Positions 1 to 6,186 of a stretch of 64,000 bases of DNA are shown piece after piece. Location of the stretch: contig NZ_JAACYI010000004.1 in the NCBI RefSeq assembly GCF_009996735.1, positions 1 through 64,000 of the forward strand. Reading direction: 5' to 3'. The DNA comes from Cellulomonas sp. APG4. GTDB lineage: Bacteria > Actinomycetota > Actinomycetes > Actinomycetales > Cellulomonadaceae. The translations under genes and the position numbers were made by a program. The stretch's first letter is position 1, and each line of letters begins with the position of its first letter. The notes under the pieces are model-generated. The model had not been told where the DNA came from. It did no database searches and saw only the letters and a list, made by a program, of their open reading frames with translations.

Positions 1-1111
1 TCGCCGCCGCGCCGTCGTCGGCGAGGAGCGTGCGCAGCGCCGCCAGGCCCCGCGCGGGCTCGCCCGCCGATCCGAGGGCCACGGCCCGCGCGAGCGCGGC
101 GTGCGGGGTCGGCGCGATCGCGAGCAGACGGTCGTACAGGTGGACGACGGTGCGCCAGTCGGTCGAGGCCGCCGACGACGACGTGCTGTGGCAGGCGGCG
201 ATCTCGGCCTGCAGCAGGTAGGGCGAGTCACCCCGGGCGAGCCGCTGCGCCGTGCGGAGCGCACGCACGCCGTCCTCAGCCGTCGCGCGGTCCCAGAGCG
301 CGCGGTCCTGCGCATCGAGGGGGACCAGCTCGCCGTCGGCGTCGAGCCGGGCCGGACGGCGCGCGTCGTGCAGCAGCTCGAGCGCGACCAGCGCGTGCAC
401 CTCGGGCTCGTGCGGCAGCAGCTCGGTCAGCAGGCGCGCGAGGCGCACGGCCTCGGCGCACAGCTCGGCCCGCACGGGGCTGTCGCCCGCGCTCGCCGAG
501 TAGCCCTCGGTGAACACGAGGTAGACCACCGCGAGCACCCCGCCCAGCCGCGCGGGCAGCTGGTCGCGCTGCGGCACGCGGTACGGGATGCGCGCATGCG
601 TGATCTTCTGGCGCGCGCGCACCAGGCGCTTGGCCATCGCTGCCTCGCCCACCCCGAACGCCCGCGCGATCTCGGGCACCGTGAGCCCCGCGACCGTCCG
701 CAGCGTCAGCGCCACGCGCGCGTCGAGGGGCAGCGCGGGGTGCGCACACGTGAAGACCAGCCGCAGACGGTCGTCGGGCACGTCCTCGCCCCCGGTGACC
801 ACGTGCTCGGCGGCCGCGCGCTCCTCGACCAGGGCGACGTCGCGCATCCGCCGTCGCTCGGTCGCACGGCGCCGCAGCCTGTCGTGGGCCTCGTTGCGCG
901 CGACCGTCGTGAGCCACGCGCCGGGCCGCAGCGGGACGCCGTCGTGCGGCCACCGGACGGCGGCGCGCGCGAACGCCTCCTGCGCGCAGTCCTCCGCGAG
1001 CGCCCAGTCGCCCGTGAGCCGGATGAGCGTCGCGACCACGTGGGACCACTCGTCGGCGAACGCGCGCCGCAGCGCGACGTCGACGGCGTCGTCCGCCGTA
1101 CCGGAGGTCAC
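1..1111 (-). CDS. ECF42-type RNA polymerase sigma factor (C-terminus beyond window)
   Basis: Probable extracytoplasmic-function sigma factor of the ECF42 type (sigma-70 regions 2 and 4 followed by a long DUF6596/TPR-like extension). The frame is open from a GTG at 1111 to the left edge. Region 2 shows DCAQEAFARA and the -10-melting segment PGAWLTTVARNEAHDRLRRR. Region 4 has the helix-turn-helix VPEIARAFGVGEAAMAKRLVRARQK. The extension carries YLVFTEGY and SPYLLQAEIAACH, typical of the family. The GTG overlaps the stop of the upstream DGPF gene (GTGA), so the two are translationally coupled. ECF42 factors are known to be encoded with DGPF proteins. They lack a classical anti-sigma factor, and the extension is thought to control activity. 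The 3' end is missing only because the window ends. Confidence 0.88.
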   Translation of the reverse strand, partial: MTSGTADDAVDVALRRAFADEWSHVVATLIRLTGDWALAEDCAQEAFARAAVRWPHDGVPLRPGAWLTTVARNEAHDRLRRRATERRRMRDVALVEERAAAEHVVTGGEDVPDDRLRLVFTCAHPALPLDARVALTLRTVAGLTVPEIARAFGVGEAAMAKRLVRARQKITHARIPYRVPQRDQLPARLGGVLAVVYLVFTEGYSASAGDSPVRAELCAEAVRLARLLTELLPHEPEVHALVALELLHDARRPARLDADGELVPLDAQDRALWDRATAEDGVRALRTAQRLARGDSPYLLQAEIAACHSTSSSAASTDWRTVVHLYDRLLAIAPTPHAALARAVALGSAGEPARGLAALRTLLADDGAAA

Positions 1112-1836
1112 ATCGGCCACAGCGGGCGCACCTCGATCACCCCGACCCTCGCCGCGGGGTGCGAGCCGGCCGCGTCGAGCGCGGCGTCCAGGTCGGGCAC
1201 GTCGAGCAGGTTGTAGCCCGCGACCTGCTCGGCGAGCTCGGCGTACGGGCCGTGCGTCACCAGGGTGCGTCCGTCGCGCACGCGCACGGTCACGGCCTCG
1301 CCCGCGGGGCGCAGCGGCGCGCCGCCGCGGTCCGCGTCGCGGCGTCCCATCTCCTCGATCCACTGCCCGGTCGTGAGCCCGTCGACGTCGCGATCGTCCT
1401 GGGGCGCCCCTGGCACCGCCGCCATCAGCAGCAGGTACGTCGACTCACCCGGCAGCAGGTCGCCGTCCTCCCGGGGCGCGTCCACGGGCGACCACCCGTC
1501 CGGCCCTTCCTCGTGCGGCCACACGCGGCGCAGCTCGAGCGAGCCGAACCGCGCGACCGGGTGACCGGCCGCGACCTCGATCGCCTCCTCGGGGCTCGCG
1601 ACGTCGAGCAGGTCGAACCCGGCGATCTGCTCCGCCACCTCGGCGAAGGGTCCGTGCGTCACCGTGAGCTCGCCGCCCCATGTGTGGACCGTCGTCGCGT
1701 CGGACGGCGGTCGCAACCGCTCGCCGAACAGGTACTGCCCGCGGCGCAGCGCCTCGGCGTGCCAGACGGTGGGGTCGGCCTCCTCGGGCGTGGGGTCGGC
1801 GTCCTCGGGCACTCGCACGAGCATCAGGTAGCGCAT
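1108..1836 (-). CDS. DGPF/YCII-related tandem-domain protein
   Basis: 242 residues with two copies of the YCII/DGPF fold. Copy 1 starts at MRYLMLVRVPEDAD with THGPFAEVAEQIAGFDLLDV; copy 2 has THGPYAELAEQVAGYNLLDV and ends VRPLWPM. The paired THGP and GxxLLDV motifs are diagnostic. The start at 1836 is chosen because AAGGAGA lies 5-11 bases upstream. The frame stays open to 2253 but without a ribosome binding site. The stop overlaps the GTG of the ECF42 sigma factor by four bases. Known context: DGPF proteins are the usual genomic partners of ECF42 factors. Their biochemical role is unclear. A palindrome at 1905-1928 may be the operator. Confidence 0.88.
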   Translation of the reverse strand: MRYLMLVRVPEDADPTPEEADPTVWHAEALRRGQYLFGERLRPPSDATTVHTWGGELTVTHGPFAEVAEQIAGFDLLDVASPEEAIEVAAGHPVARFGSLELRRVWPHEEGPDGWSPVDAPREDGDLLPGESTYLLLMAAVPGAPQDDRDVDGLTTGQWIEEMGRRDADRGGAPLRPAGEAVTVRVRDGRTLVTHGPYAELAEQVAGYNLLDVPDLDAALDAAGSHPAARVGVIEVRPLWPM

Positions 1837-1904
1837 GGTCTCTCCTTCGTCACGCGACCGGCGAACCCGGTCCTCACCCCCACGACGCACGACGTCGTCC
1901 CGGG

Positions 1905-1928
1905 AGGACACCTCGCGGAGGGTGTCCT
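1905..1928. promoter_or_regulatory. 8-bp-arm palindrome upstream of DGPF-ECF42 operon
   Basis: AGGACACC (1905-1912), an 8-base spacer, then GGTGTCCT (1921-1928), a perfect inverted repeat. It lies 69-92 bases upstream of the DGPF start and is the only clear symmetrical element in the intergenic region. It could be an operator or part of the sigma-factor-dependent promoter. The function is inferred from position alone. Confidence 0.4.
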
Positions 1929-2008
1929 GCGAGCGCCCGGCGCGACGTCGGGAGGGCGTGCCGCACGGCGTGGCACCCGTCCACGACGGAACGCTGCCAG
2001 GAGTCACG

Positions 2009-2191
2009 ATGAACGACCAGACCTGGGCCCTCGCGATGCTGGGCCCGGCGCGCACCGCGCGCGACGCGACGTCAGCCCTGCCGGACGCGCCGGTGGTCCT
2101 GGACGAGCCACGACCGCGGCGCGCCCGCCGCCCTGCACGACGGCTCCGTTCGCGACGCCTCGCCCGCACCGCTCGCCCTCGTCCTTGGTGA
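2009..2191 (+). CDS. Small hypothetical protein, doubtful
   Basis: A 60-aa reading frame beginning MNDQTWALAMLGPARTARD and ending in an arginine-rich tail. A possible ribosome site (CCAGGAG) precedes the ATG. The N-terminal half looks protein-like, whereas the tail (RRARRPARRLRSRRL) resembles out-of-frame GC-rich sequence, so this may be a remnant with a frameshifted end or no gene at all. Apart from this frame and the palindrome at 1905-1928, I see nothing else in 1837-2271. Confidence 0.3.
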   Translation: MNDQTWALAMLGPARTARDATSALPDAPVVLDEPRPRRARRPARRLRSRRLARTARPRPW

Positions 2192-2271
2192 CCCACCACC
2201 ATGCCGACCTGGTCACCTGCCGACGAGGAGCCTGTACGCCGTAGCCTGTGCACGGCGCCGCCGTCGCGCCC

Positions 2272-2344
2272 GGGCCTCTAGCTCAATTGGCAGAGCTGCG
2301 GACTTTTAATCCGTAGGTTGAGGGTTCGAACCCCTCGGGGCCCA
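2272..2344 (+). tRNA. tRNA-Lys(TTT)
   Basis: 73-nt cloverleaf. The acceptor stem pairs GGGCCTC (2272-2278) with GGGGCCC (2337-2343), with one T-G wobble, and the discriminator is A at 2344. The anticodon is TTT in loop CTTTTAA. The T-arm is GAGGG TTCGAAC CCCTC. CCA is not encoded. This is the prophage integration target. The copy of its 3' part at 39965-40004 carries GTGGG/CCCAC in the T-stem, so the two T-arms differ by a compensated base pair. Confidence 0.97.
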
Positions 2345-2578
2345 CACCAGCTCGTCGATCGTGACGCCGAGCACCGTGGCCGCACCGGCGAGATCCCGGG
2401 CGGTCCACGTGATCGCTCCGCGCAGCTTCTTGCTGAGGACGGACTGCGTCATACCCATCGCCTCGGACATCGCGGTCTGCGTCAGACGGCGATCCCACAT
2501 CAGGTGATGGACGTTGCGACCGATCTCGACGTCGAGGTCACGGGTGACGGTTGCCTCTGCGGGGCCTGTTGCTGCCAT
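2306..2578 (-). CDS. XRE-family HTH protein, candidate immunity repressor; 3' end in attL
   Basis: 90 residues from the ATG at 2578 (a TTG three codons upstream is also possible). A lambda-repressor-like HTH covers residues 22-77: LTQTAMSEAMGMTQSVLSKKL is the turn and recognition helix. The last 14 codons (VWAPRGSNPQPTD) are antisense to the tRNA-Lys 3' end, and the TAA stop is contributed by the host anticodon loop (2306-2308). In circular phage DNA the same frame would cross attP and continue 29 codons, giving about 119 residues. The ATG is 7 bases from a -10 box, so the message is probably leaderless. Position, divergence from the HTH gene at 2658 and proximity to attP all suit an immunity repressor. 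The role is inferred. Confidence 0.8.
   Translation of the reverse strand: MAATGPAEATVTRDLDVEIGRNVHHLMWDRRLTQTAMSEAMGMTQSVLSKKLRGAITWTARDLAGAATVLGVTIDELVWAPRGSNPQPTD
2309..2348. repeat. attL core (tRNA-Lys 3' repeat)
   Basis: 40-bp direct repeat of 39965-40004. It starts ATCCGTAGGTTG just after the anticodon and runs four bases past the tRNA. 38 of 40 positions match. The two differences are an A/T at 2321 and T/A at 2335, which pair with each other in the T-stem. The prophage lies immediately to the right. Confidence 0.92.
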
Positions 2579-2657
2579 GCGCGTCAATCTAGGCCAGTCG
2601 CGTCAATCCTGTCTAGGTGCTTGACGAACAGTCACGTCAGGACTAGCGTCTCGCGAC
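2579..2657. promoter_or_regulatory. Divergent leaderless promoters of the lysogeny switch
   Basis: Leftward: -35 TAGACA (2615-2610), 18-bp spacer, -10 TAGATT (2591-2586), 7 bases, repressor ATG. Rightward: -35 TTGACG (2621-2626), 17-bp spacer, -10 TAGCGT (2644-2649), 8 bases, ATG of the HTH gene at 2658. The two -35 boxes are only 5 bp apart. GCGTCAATC occurs twice (2581-2589 and 2600-2608), 19 bp apart, within the leftward promoter and is a candidate operator pair. Both transcripts would begin at or next to the start codon. Confidence 0.65.
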
Positions 2658-2867
2658 ATGACCAGTCACGACGCGACAGAACGGTCCAAGAACGACTGGC
2701 TGACCTCGGCTGAGGCGGTCGCTCTCCTCCCGGGCGTGACCATCCGCACCCTCCAGCGGTGGGCAGACAGCGGCAAGGTCCCCTCGGCAACGCTGCCGTC
2801 GGGCCGCCGGCGCTTCCGCCGCGCGGACATCGAGGCGCTCCTTGAGGTCTCTCGGAGCGCGTCGTGA
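2658..2867 (+). CDS. MerR/excisionase-like HTH protein
   Basis: 69 residues with a winged-HTH of the MerR/BldC/Xis kind: WLTSAEAVALLPGVTIRTLQ, then RWADSGKVPSATLPSGRRRF and RRADIEALLE. Such small proteins act in actinophages as excisionases or as Cro-like early regulators. The sequence alone does not separate these. It is the first gene of the rightward early operon, read from its own leaderless promoter and divergent from the repressor. Its TGA overlaps the GTG of the next gene. Confidence 0.85.
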   Translation: MTSHDATERSKNDWLTSAEAVALLPGVTIRTLQRWADSGKVPSATLPSGRRRFRRADIEALLEVSRSAS

Positions 2868-3685
2868 GCGCCCTCGAGTGGGCCGTCGTCACCGGGCTCG
2901 TCGCCTACCAGGCCGTCCTGGTGGCGCTCATCACGCGCTACGGGCGCAAGCGCGACCTGGAGCGCGCCACCGCCGCCTTCACGTCGGCCTGGTGGGACGG
3001 CTGGTGGAACGAGCCCGCCCTCGCCCACATCGTGCGCGGTGCCAACTACCGCGCCGACGCGCTGCCCGACTCAGCCGTCGCGCTCGTCGAGCTCCTGCGC
3101 GCTCGCAGCAGTAGGCGCGGGTTCCCTCCCGGTGGGCGGGGCAGCAGTCAGCTTCGCAAGCTGGGTATTGAAGCCCTCGACGAAGTCGTCCTGGTCCCGG
3201 ACCTCGGCCTGGACGCCGATCCCGGGACCGAGCAGGACGAACGTCCGACTCGGCGCGCGACCGGGCAGGCCCACCATGACCGGCACCCCGCTCAGTGCGG
3301 CATGCCTGGCTGTGGCAAGGATCTGACCGAGGACGCGGTCCTCGAGGAAGTCGCCCCCGGCCTGCTGACCCTCGTATCGCAGCACACCCATGACTCGTCT
3401 CCTTCGGTCGGACGGTTCCCGGTTCCCGCCGGGCCCGTCGTCGGCGCACCTGGCACGGGGGTGCCTGGTGCTGATGTCCCGACCGTAGGGGGCCCGGGCG
3501 ACACTGCGGGGTCCGTCTCCGCCTCGCCGTCGTCGACCCAGAGCCCGGTCGGGGGCGACACGCCTCCGTCGCTCCCGACCGAGGCCCGCCACACCTTCGC
3601 GATCGAGTGCCTCCGCACCGGCGGTTGCGCCCTGCCCGCCGGTCACCGCGGCCGCTGCCGCCCCATGACGGGCGGTGCCCGATGA
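2864..3685 (+). CDS. Membrane-anchored early protein with an antisense cargo gene inside
   Basis: 273-codon frame starting GTG (overlap with the previous stop) and ending in ATGA overlap with the gene at 3682, so both ends sit in the operon. The N-terminus has one transmembrane helix (about residues 7-26, VVTGLVAYQAVLVALITRY). The C-terminus ends in a cysteine segment, ECLRTGGCALPAGHRGRC. The middle, about residues 80-175, is antisense to the convincing leftward gene 3071-3391, and the following stretch is low-complexity Pro/Gly/Ser. Codons of the two strands are in register, which keeps the antisense frame open in GC-rich DNA. The original gene may have been shorter and interrupted by the cargo. 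No function recognised. Confidence 0.55.
   Translation: MSALEWAVVTGLVAYQAVLVALITRYGRKRDLERATAAFTSAWWDGWWNEPALAHIVRGANYRADALPDSAVALVELLRARSSRRGFPPGGRGSSQLRKLGIEALDEVVLVPDLGLDADPGTEQDERPTRRATGQAHHDRHPAQCGMPGCGKDLTEDAVLEEVAPGLLTLVSQHTHDSSPSVGRFPVPAGPVVGAPGTGVPGADVPTVGGPGDTAGSVSASPSSTQSPVGGDTPPSLPTEARHTFAIECLRTGGCALPAGHRGRCRPMTGGAR
3071..3391 (-). CDS. Small cargo protein resembling DUF7882-type proteins
   Basis: 106 residues starting MGVLRYEGQQAGGDFLEDRV. It has an excellent ribosome site (AAGGAGA, 8 bases before the ATG at 3391). Alternating hydrophobic stretches (PVMVGLPG, RTFVLLGPGIGVQAEV) indicate a compact alpha/beta protein. The opening pattern GxLxYxG...DDRVLxxI resembles small actinobacterial DUF7882 proteins, but this is a memory-based comparison. 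It lies opposite to the phage early operon, so it should be expressed independently, probably in the lysogen. The residues after GFNTQLAKL look like an unconserved tail. Function unknown. Confidence 0.65.
   Translation of the reverse strand: MGVLRYEGQQAGGDFLEDRVLGQILATARHAALSGVPVMVGLPGRAPSRTFVLLGPGIGVQAEVRDQDDFVEGFNTQLAKLTAAPPTGREPAPTAASAQELDERDG
3447..3470. repeat. 10-bp-arm inverted repeat upstream of the antisense cargo gene
   Basis: CACCTGGCAC (3447-3456), GGGG, GTGCCTGGTG (3461-3470): nine of ten pairs match. It lies 56-79 bases upstream of the leftward start at 3391 and could be an operator or leader hairpin. No convincing promoter was identified beside it. Confidence 0.4.
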
Positions 3686-3948
3686 TCATCACCACGCACG
3701 TGCGCGGCGGGATCCTCGTGTCCGCTGGCGCCCAGCGCTCGCAGGCCGACGTCGAGGAGCTGCTCGCCGCGTGGGCCCCGGCCCGCACCGACGACTCGTC
3801 CGTCCTGCCCCCTTGGGCGGACGAGCCCACCCCCGACGTTCCTGGCGGTCCCCTCCTGCCGCCGGTCGCAGCGTCGGTGGTGGGCCCGGTCGGGGAGGGT
3901 CCTCGCTTCCCCTCCTCGGCCGGGCGCCCTCTGGCGGTGACGGCATGA
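3682..3948 (+). CDS. Early phage protein, unknown
   Basis: 88 residues (MIITTHVRGGILVSAGAQRS...). The start overlaps the preceding stop as ATGA, and its own stop overlaps the next gene the same way. A short structured N-terminus (about residues 1-35, SQADVEELLAAWAP helix) is followed by a proline-rich tail. No recognisable family. Confidence 0.65.
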   Translation: MIITTHVRGGILVSAGAQRSQADVEELLAAWAPARTDDSSVLPPWADEPTPDVPGGPLLPPVAASVVGPVGEGPRFPSSAGRPLAVTA

Positions 3949-4268
3949 GCACCGCGACCCCGGCCGACGTCCCAGGCCGCCAGCCCCCCGCTCGGTTCTT
4001 CGACGACCGCGGCGTGAACGGCCACCCCACCACTCCAGCGCAGCGTCGCGCGCAGGCGCGCAACGGCCTGCTGGTCGCGACGAAGCGCCTGGGATCGGCG
4101 CTCGACGCGCTGTGCGGCCACGAGGACGACCTCGACCTGACGCTCGAGCGCTTCGACCGCGCCCTGGACCGGTTCGACGCGGCCCGTGCCGAGTTCGACG
4201 CCGTGCTCGCCGCCGCAGCGGACCAGATCCCCCGCCCGACCGCTCGCCGCCGGACGGCGAGCCCCTGA
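3945..4268 (+). CDS. Early phage protein, helical, unknown
   Basis: 107 residues; ATGA overlap with the upstream gene. The central part (about residues 30-95) is strongly helical with heptad-like leucine, phenylalanine and aspartate spacing (LDLTLERFDRALDRFDAARA), suggesting a coiled coil. The C-terminus is basic (PTARRRTASP). No family recognised. Confidence 0.7.
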   Translation: MSTATPADVPGRQPPARFFDDRGVNGHPTTPAQRRAQARNGLLVATKRLGSALDALCGHEDDLDLTLERFDRALDRFDAARAEFDAVLAAAADQIPRPTARRRTASP

Positions 4269-4274
4269 GCGGGT

Positions 4275-4299
4275 CGGGCCGCACTCCCCCGGCGGCCCG
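4275..4299 (+). terminator. Weak stem-loop between early genes
   Basis: CGGGCCGC (4275-4282) and GCGGCCCG (4292-4299) form an 8-bp stem with a 9-base loop in the only sizeable gap (4269-4346) of the first part of the early operon. There is no T-tract, so it may be an attenuator or simply a hairpin. Confidence 0.3.
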
Positions 4300-4346
4300 G
4301 CCATGAACCCCACGGTCTTCGACGACTCGGAAGGACACCACACACC

Positions 4347-4628
4347 ATGCCCACCACCACCAAGGCCCCGCGGGGGGCTCGCTTCGACAGGGCCCAGCGC
4401 GACACCCTCCGGCGCCAGCCCGTCCGGATCGTCGAGCACGGGACGTTCGTGGACGGCGAGGCGTTCGCCCGCCCCGCTCTCACGCTCTTCGGCGACTCGC
4501 GCGGCACCCACGAGCTGGTGGACCTCTCCCTCGGCGAGATCCCGTCCACGGGCCTGTCCCGACGTGAGCGCCGCCAGCCCACCGCACGCGCTAAGCGTCG
4601 CCTTCGCCGGCAGAACCAGGGGCGCTGA
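4347..4628 (+). CDS. Early phage protein, unknown
   Basis: 93 residues, ATG preceded by GGAAGGA. It contains a beta-rich core (VRIVEHGTFVDGEAFARPAL) and a very basic C-terminus (RRERRQPTARAKRRLRR), suggesting contact with nucleic acid. It restarts translation after the small gap at 4269-4346. No family recognised. Confidence 0.7.
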   Translation: MPTTTKAPRGARFDRAQRDTLRRQPVRIVEHGTFVDGEAFARPALTLFGDSRGTHELVDLSLGEIPSTGLSRRERRQPTARAKRRLRRQNQGR

Positions 4629-4631
4629 CTC

Positions 4632-4853
4632 ATGGCCACGACCCGCGTCCTGTCCCCGGTCCGCTCGGCCGCGACGATGCCGCGCCTCGAGCTCGAGGAG
4701 TCGGCCTACCGCCGCATCGAGTCGCTCTCGGCGATCTACGGGACCGACTCCCCGCAGGTGCGCGGCGCGCTCGCGCGGTGGGGCAAGGTCCTCGAGCGTC
4801 AGCCCGAGCGCGACGACCTCATGCCCCTCGTCCAGGCCACGGGTGGTGCGTGA
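4632..4853 (+). CDS. Early phage protein, unknown
   Basis: 73 residues, starting three bases after the previous stop. The core helix LELEESAYRRIESLSAIYG is followed by SPQVRGALARWGKVLE. TGATG overlap couples it to the next gene. No family recognised. Confidence 0.7.
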   Translation: MATTRVLSPVRSAATMPRLELEESAYRRIESLSAIYGTDSPQVRGALARWGKVLERQPERDDLMPLVQATGGA

Positions 4854-5101
4854 TGGCCACCACCCCGCACTCGGTCCCGGTCAGCGTGTTCATCGAGCTC
4901 CGGGTCGGCGGCCAGGTCCTGAGCCCGGGCGCCGTGGTGATCGGGAACATCGACGCGAAGGTCACCCGCACCGAGGCCGGCGTCGACGTCGACCAGACCG
5001 CGCTTGCGCGGGGCCTCGCCCGGGTCCTGACCCAGACCGCCGCGGACGCGCGGTTCACGGCCGACGTCATCGCGGCGCAGGCGCCGGGCGGTGCATCGTG
5101 A
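4853..5101 (+). CDS. Early phage protein, unknown
   Basis: 82 residues (MATTPHSVPVSVFIELRVGG...), beta-rich at the start, then a helix (ALARGLARVLTQTAADARF). The start at 4853 is chosen because its ATG shares an A with the previous TGA. The stop overlaps the GTG at 5098. No family recognised. Confidence 0.7.
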   Translation: MATTPHSVPVSVFIELRVGGQVLSPGAVVIGNIDAKVTRTEAGVDVDQTALARGLARVLTQTAADARFTADVIAAQAPGGAS

Positions 5102-5262
5102 CCCCGGCCCAGCTCGCCCGCGCGCTCGAGTACGGCGCGCTGGTCGAGCGTGAGCATCTGGCCGGCCTCGCGGTCCGTGACGCGGCGTTCACCCACGCGT
5201 ACCGGGTGGCGAGGTTCTTCGGCGGCGCGCGCCGCGCCCGCACCCGGGTGGTGGCGTCGTGA
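5098..5262 (+). CDS. Small early phage protein
   Basis: 54 residues starting at a GTG that overlaps the previous stop. Mostly helical (PAQLARALEYGALVEREHLA) with a basic end (RRARTRVV). The next gene again overlaps by GTGA. Too short for homology judgement, but the coupling on both sides supports it. Confidence 0.65.
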   Translation: MTPAQLARALEYGALVEREHLAGLAVRDAAFTHAYRVARFFGGARRARTRVVAS

Positions 5263-5567
5263 AGTGGGGCCGCAGCCCGCTCGAGCGGCCGACCACGCCG
5301 CCGGTGCCGTGGCCGCTGGACGAGGCCGAGCGCGCCTCGGGTGCCCGCATGGTCGGGTCCCTGGTGATCCTGGTCCTCGCGAACCTCGTGCTCGTCGTGC
5401 TCCTCGTCCTCCTGTGGGTGGGTCTGCCGTGGGTGGCTCTGGTGGGTGCACTCGTCATGATCGCCGCCCTGCTCTGGTCGCGCCGCCCCGGTGCCGCAAT
5501 CGCCTTCACCGCAATCGCCTTCGCGTTCGTCGTGGAGCTCGCCCTCGCGGGCGGTGGTCGGTGGTGA
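5259..5567 (+). CDS. Small phage membrane protein
   Basis: 102 residues with two to three transmembrane helices between about residues 31 and 96 (LVILVLANLVLVVLLVLLWV, WVALVGALVMIAALLW, IAFTAIAFAFVVELAL). The soluble N-terminus is proline-rich. GTGA overlaps on both sides. Membrane proteins in an early operon may act in exclusion or host takeover. No family recognised. Confidence 0.75.
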   Translation: MKWGRSPLERPTTPPVPWPLDEAERASGARMVGSLVILVLANLVLVVLLVLLWVGLPWVALVGALVMIAALLWSRRPGAAIAFTAIAFAFVVELALAGGGRW

Positions 5568-5842
5568 GCGGGGACCGGTTGAGCGCGACGGACGCACTCT
5601 TGGCGTGCGCGGCCGCGACGTCGCGGACCGAGATGTACACGGCGCGGATGGCGATGATCCGCGCGGGCGGTGAGGTCCTCAAGGACCTCGACCGCACGAC
5701 GCTGGTCGCTGGTGACGGGACCGCGGGCCGACACCTGCTCGCCGGGGTCGGGAGCGCGCAGGTGGACTCGTGCGCGATCCGCTCGTCCCGCCTCGAGGTC
5801 CGCCTCCTCGGGTCGCTGCCCCGCGGGGGTGGTGCTTCGTGA
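5564..5842 (+). CDS. Early phage protein, unknown
   Basis: 92 residues from a GTG overlapping the previous stop (MSGDRLSATDALLACAAATS...). Helical N-terminus, then VLKDLDRTTLVAGDGTAGRH. Both ends are coupled by GTGA. No family recognised. Confidence 0.65.
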   Translation: MSGDRLSATDALLACAAATSRTEMYTARMAMIRAGGEVLKDLDRTTLVAGDGTAGRHLLAGVGSAQVDSCAIRSSRLEVRLLGSLPRGGGAS

Positions 5843-6186
5843 GCACGACCACCCCCGCCGCGGCGGCCGCCGCGAAGGACTACGGGCAGCAGCTGTCGAT
5901 CGACGACCTCCTGGCCGACGACGTCGACGCGTTCCTCGACATCATCGCCGCGGTCCGCCCGGGCGCGGAGTTCACCGTGAACGACGTTCGCGCCCGCCTC
6001 GACGAGGTCGGCGTGCCGGACAAGGCGCGTGGTGGGCTCTTCGCGAAGGCCGCGAAGGCGGGCCTGATCCGCCCCGCGGTGATCGACGTCGACGGGCACC
6101 GCTACCCGAAGACCGTCCCCTCGACCGGAGGGTCCGCGCACGCCGCCCGGGTGCGCGTGTACGTGCGGATCGGGGCGCCGCCGTGA
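5839..6186 (+). CDS. Early phage protein with small winged-helix-like fold
   Basis: 115 residues. Residues 30-90 (VDAFLDIIAAVRPGAEFTV, NDVRARLDEVGVPDKARGGL, FAKAAKAGLI) resemble a small winged-helix domain found in many actinophage early proteins. The C-terminus RVRVYVRIG is a strand. Overlaps both neighbours by GTGA. DNA binding is an inference. Confidence 0.7.
   Translation: MSTTTPAAAAAAKDYGQQLSIDDLLADDVDAFLDIIAAVRPGAEFTVNDVRARLDEVGVPDKARGGLFAKAAKAGLIRPAVIDVDGHRYPKTVPSTGGSAHAARVRVYVRIGAPP

Noticed and set aside
2979-4511. A 510-codon leftward frame over early phage genes
   Set aside because: It runs across several coupled rightward genes and has unnatural composition. Only the separate leftward gene 3071-3391 has a ribosome site and protein-like sequence.
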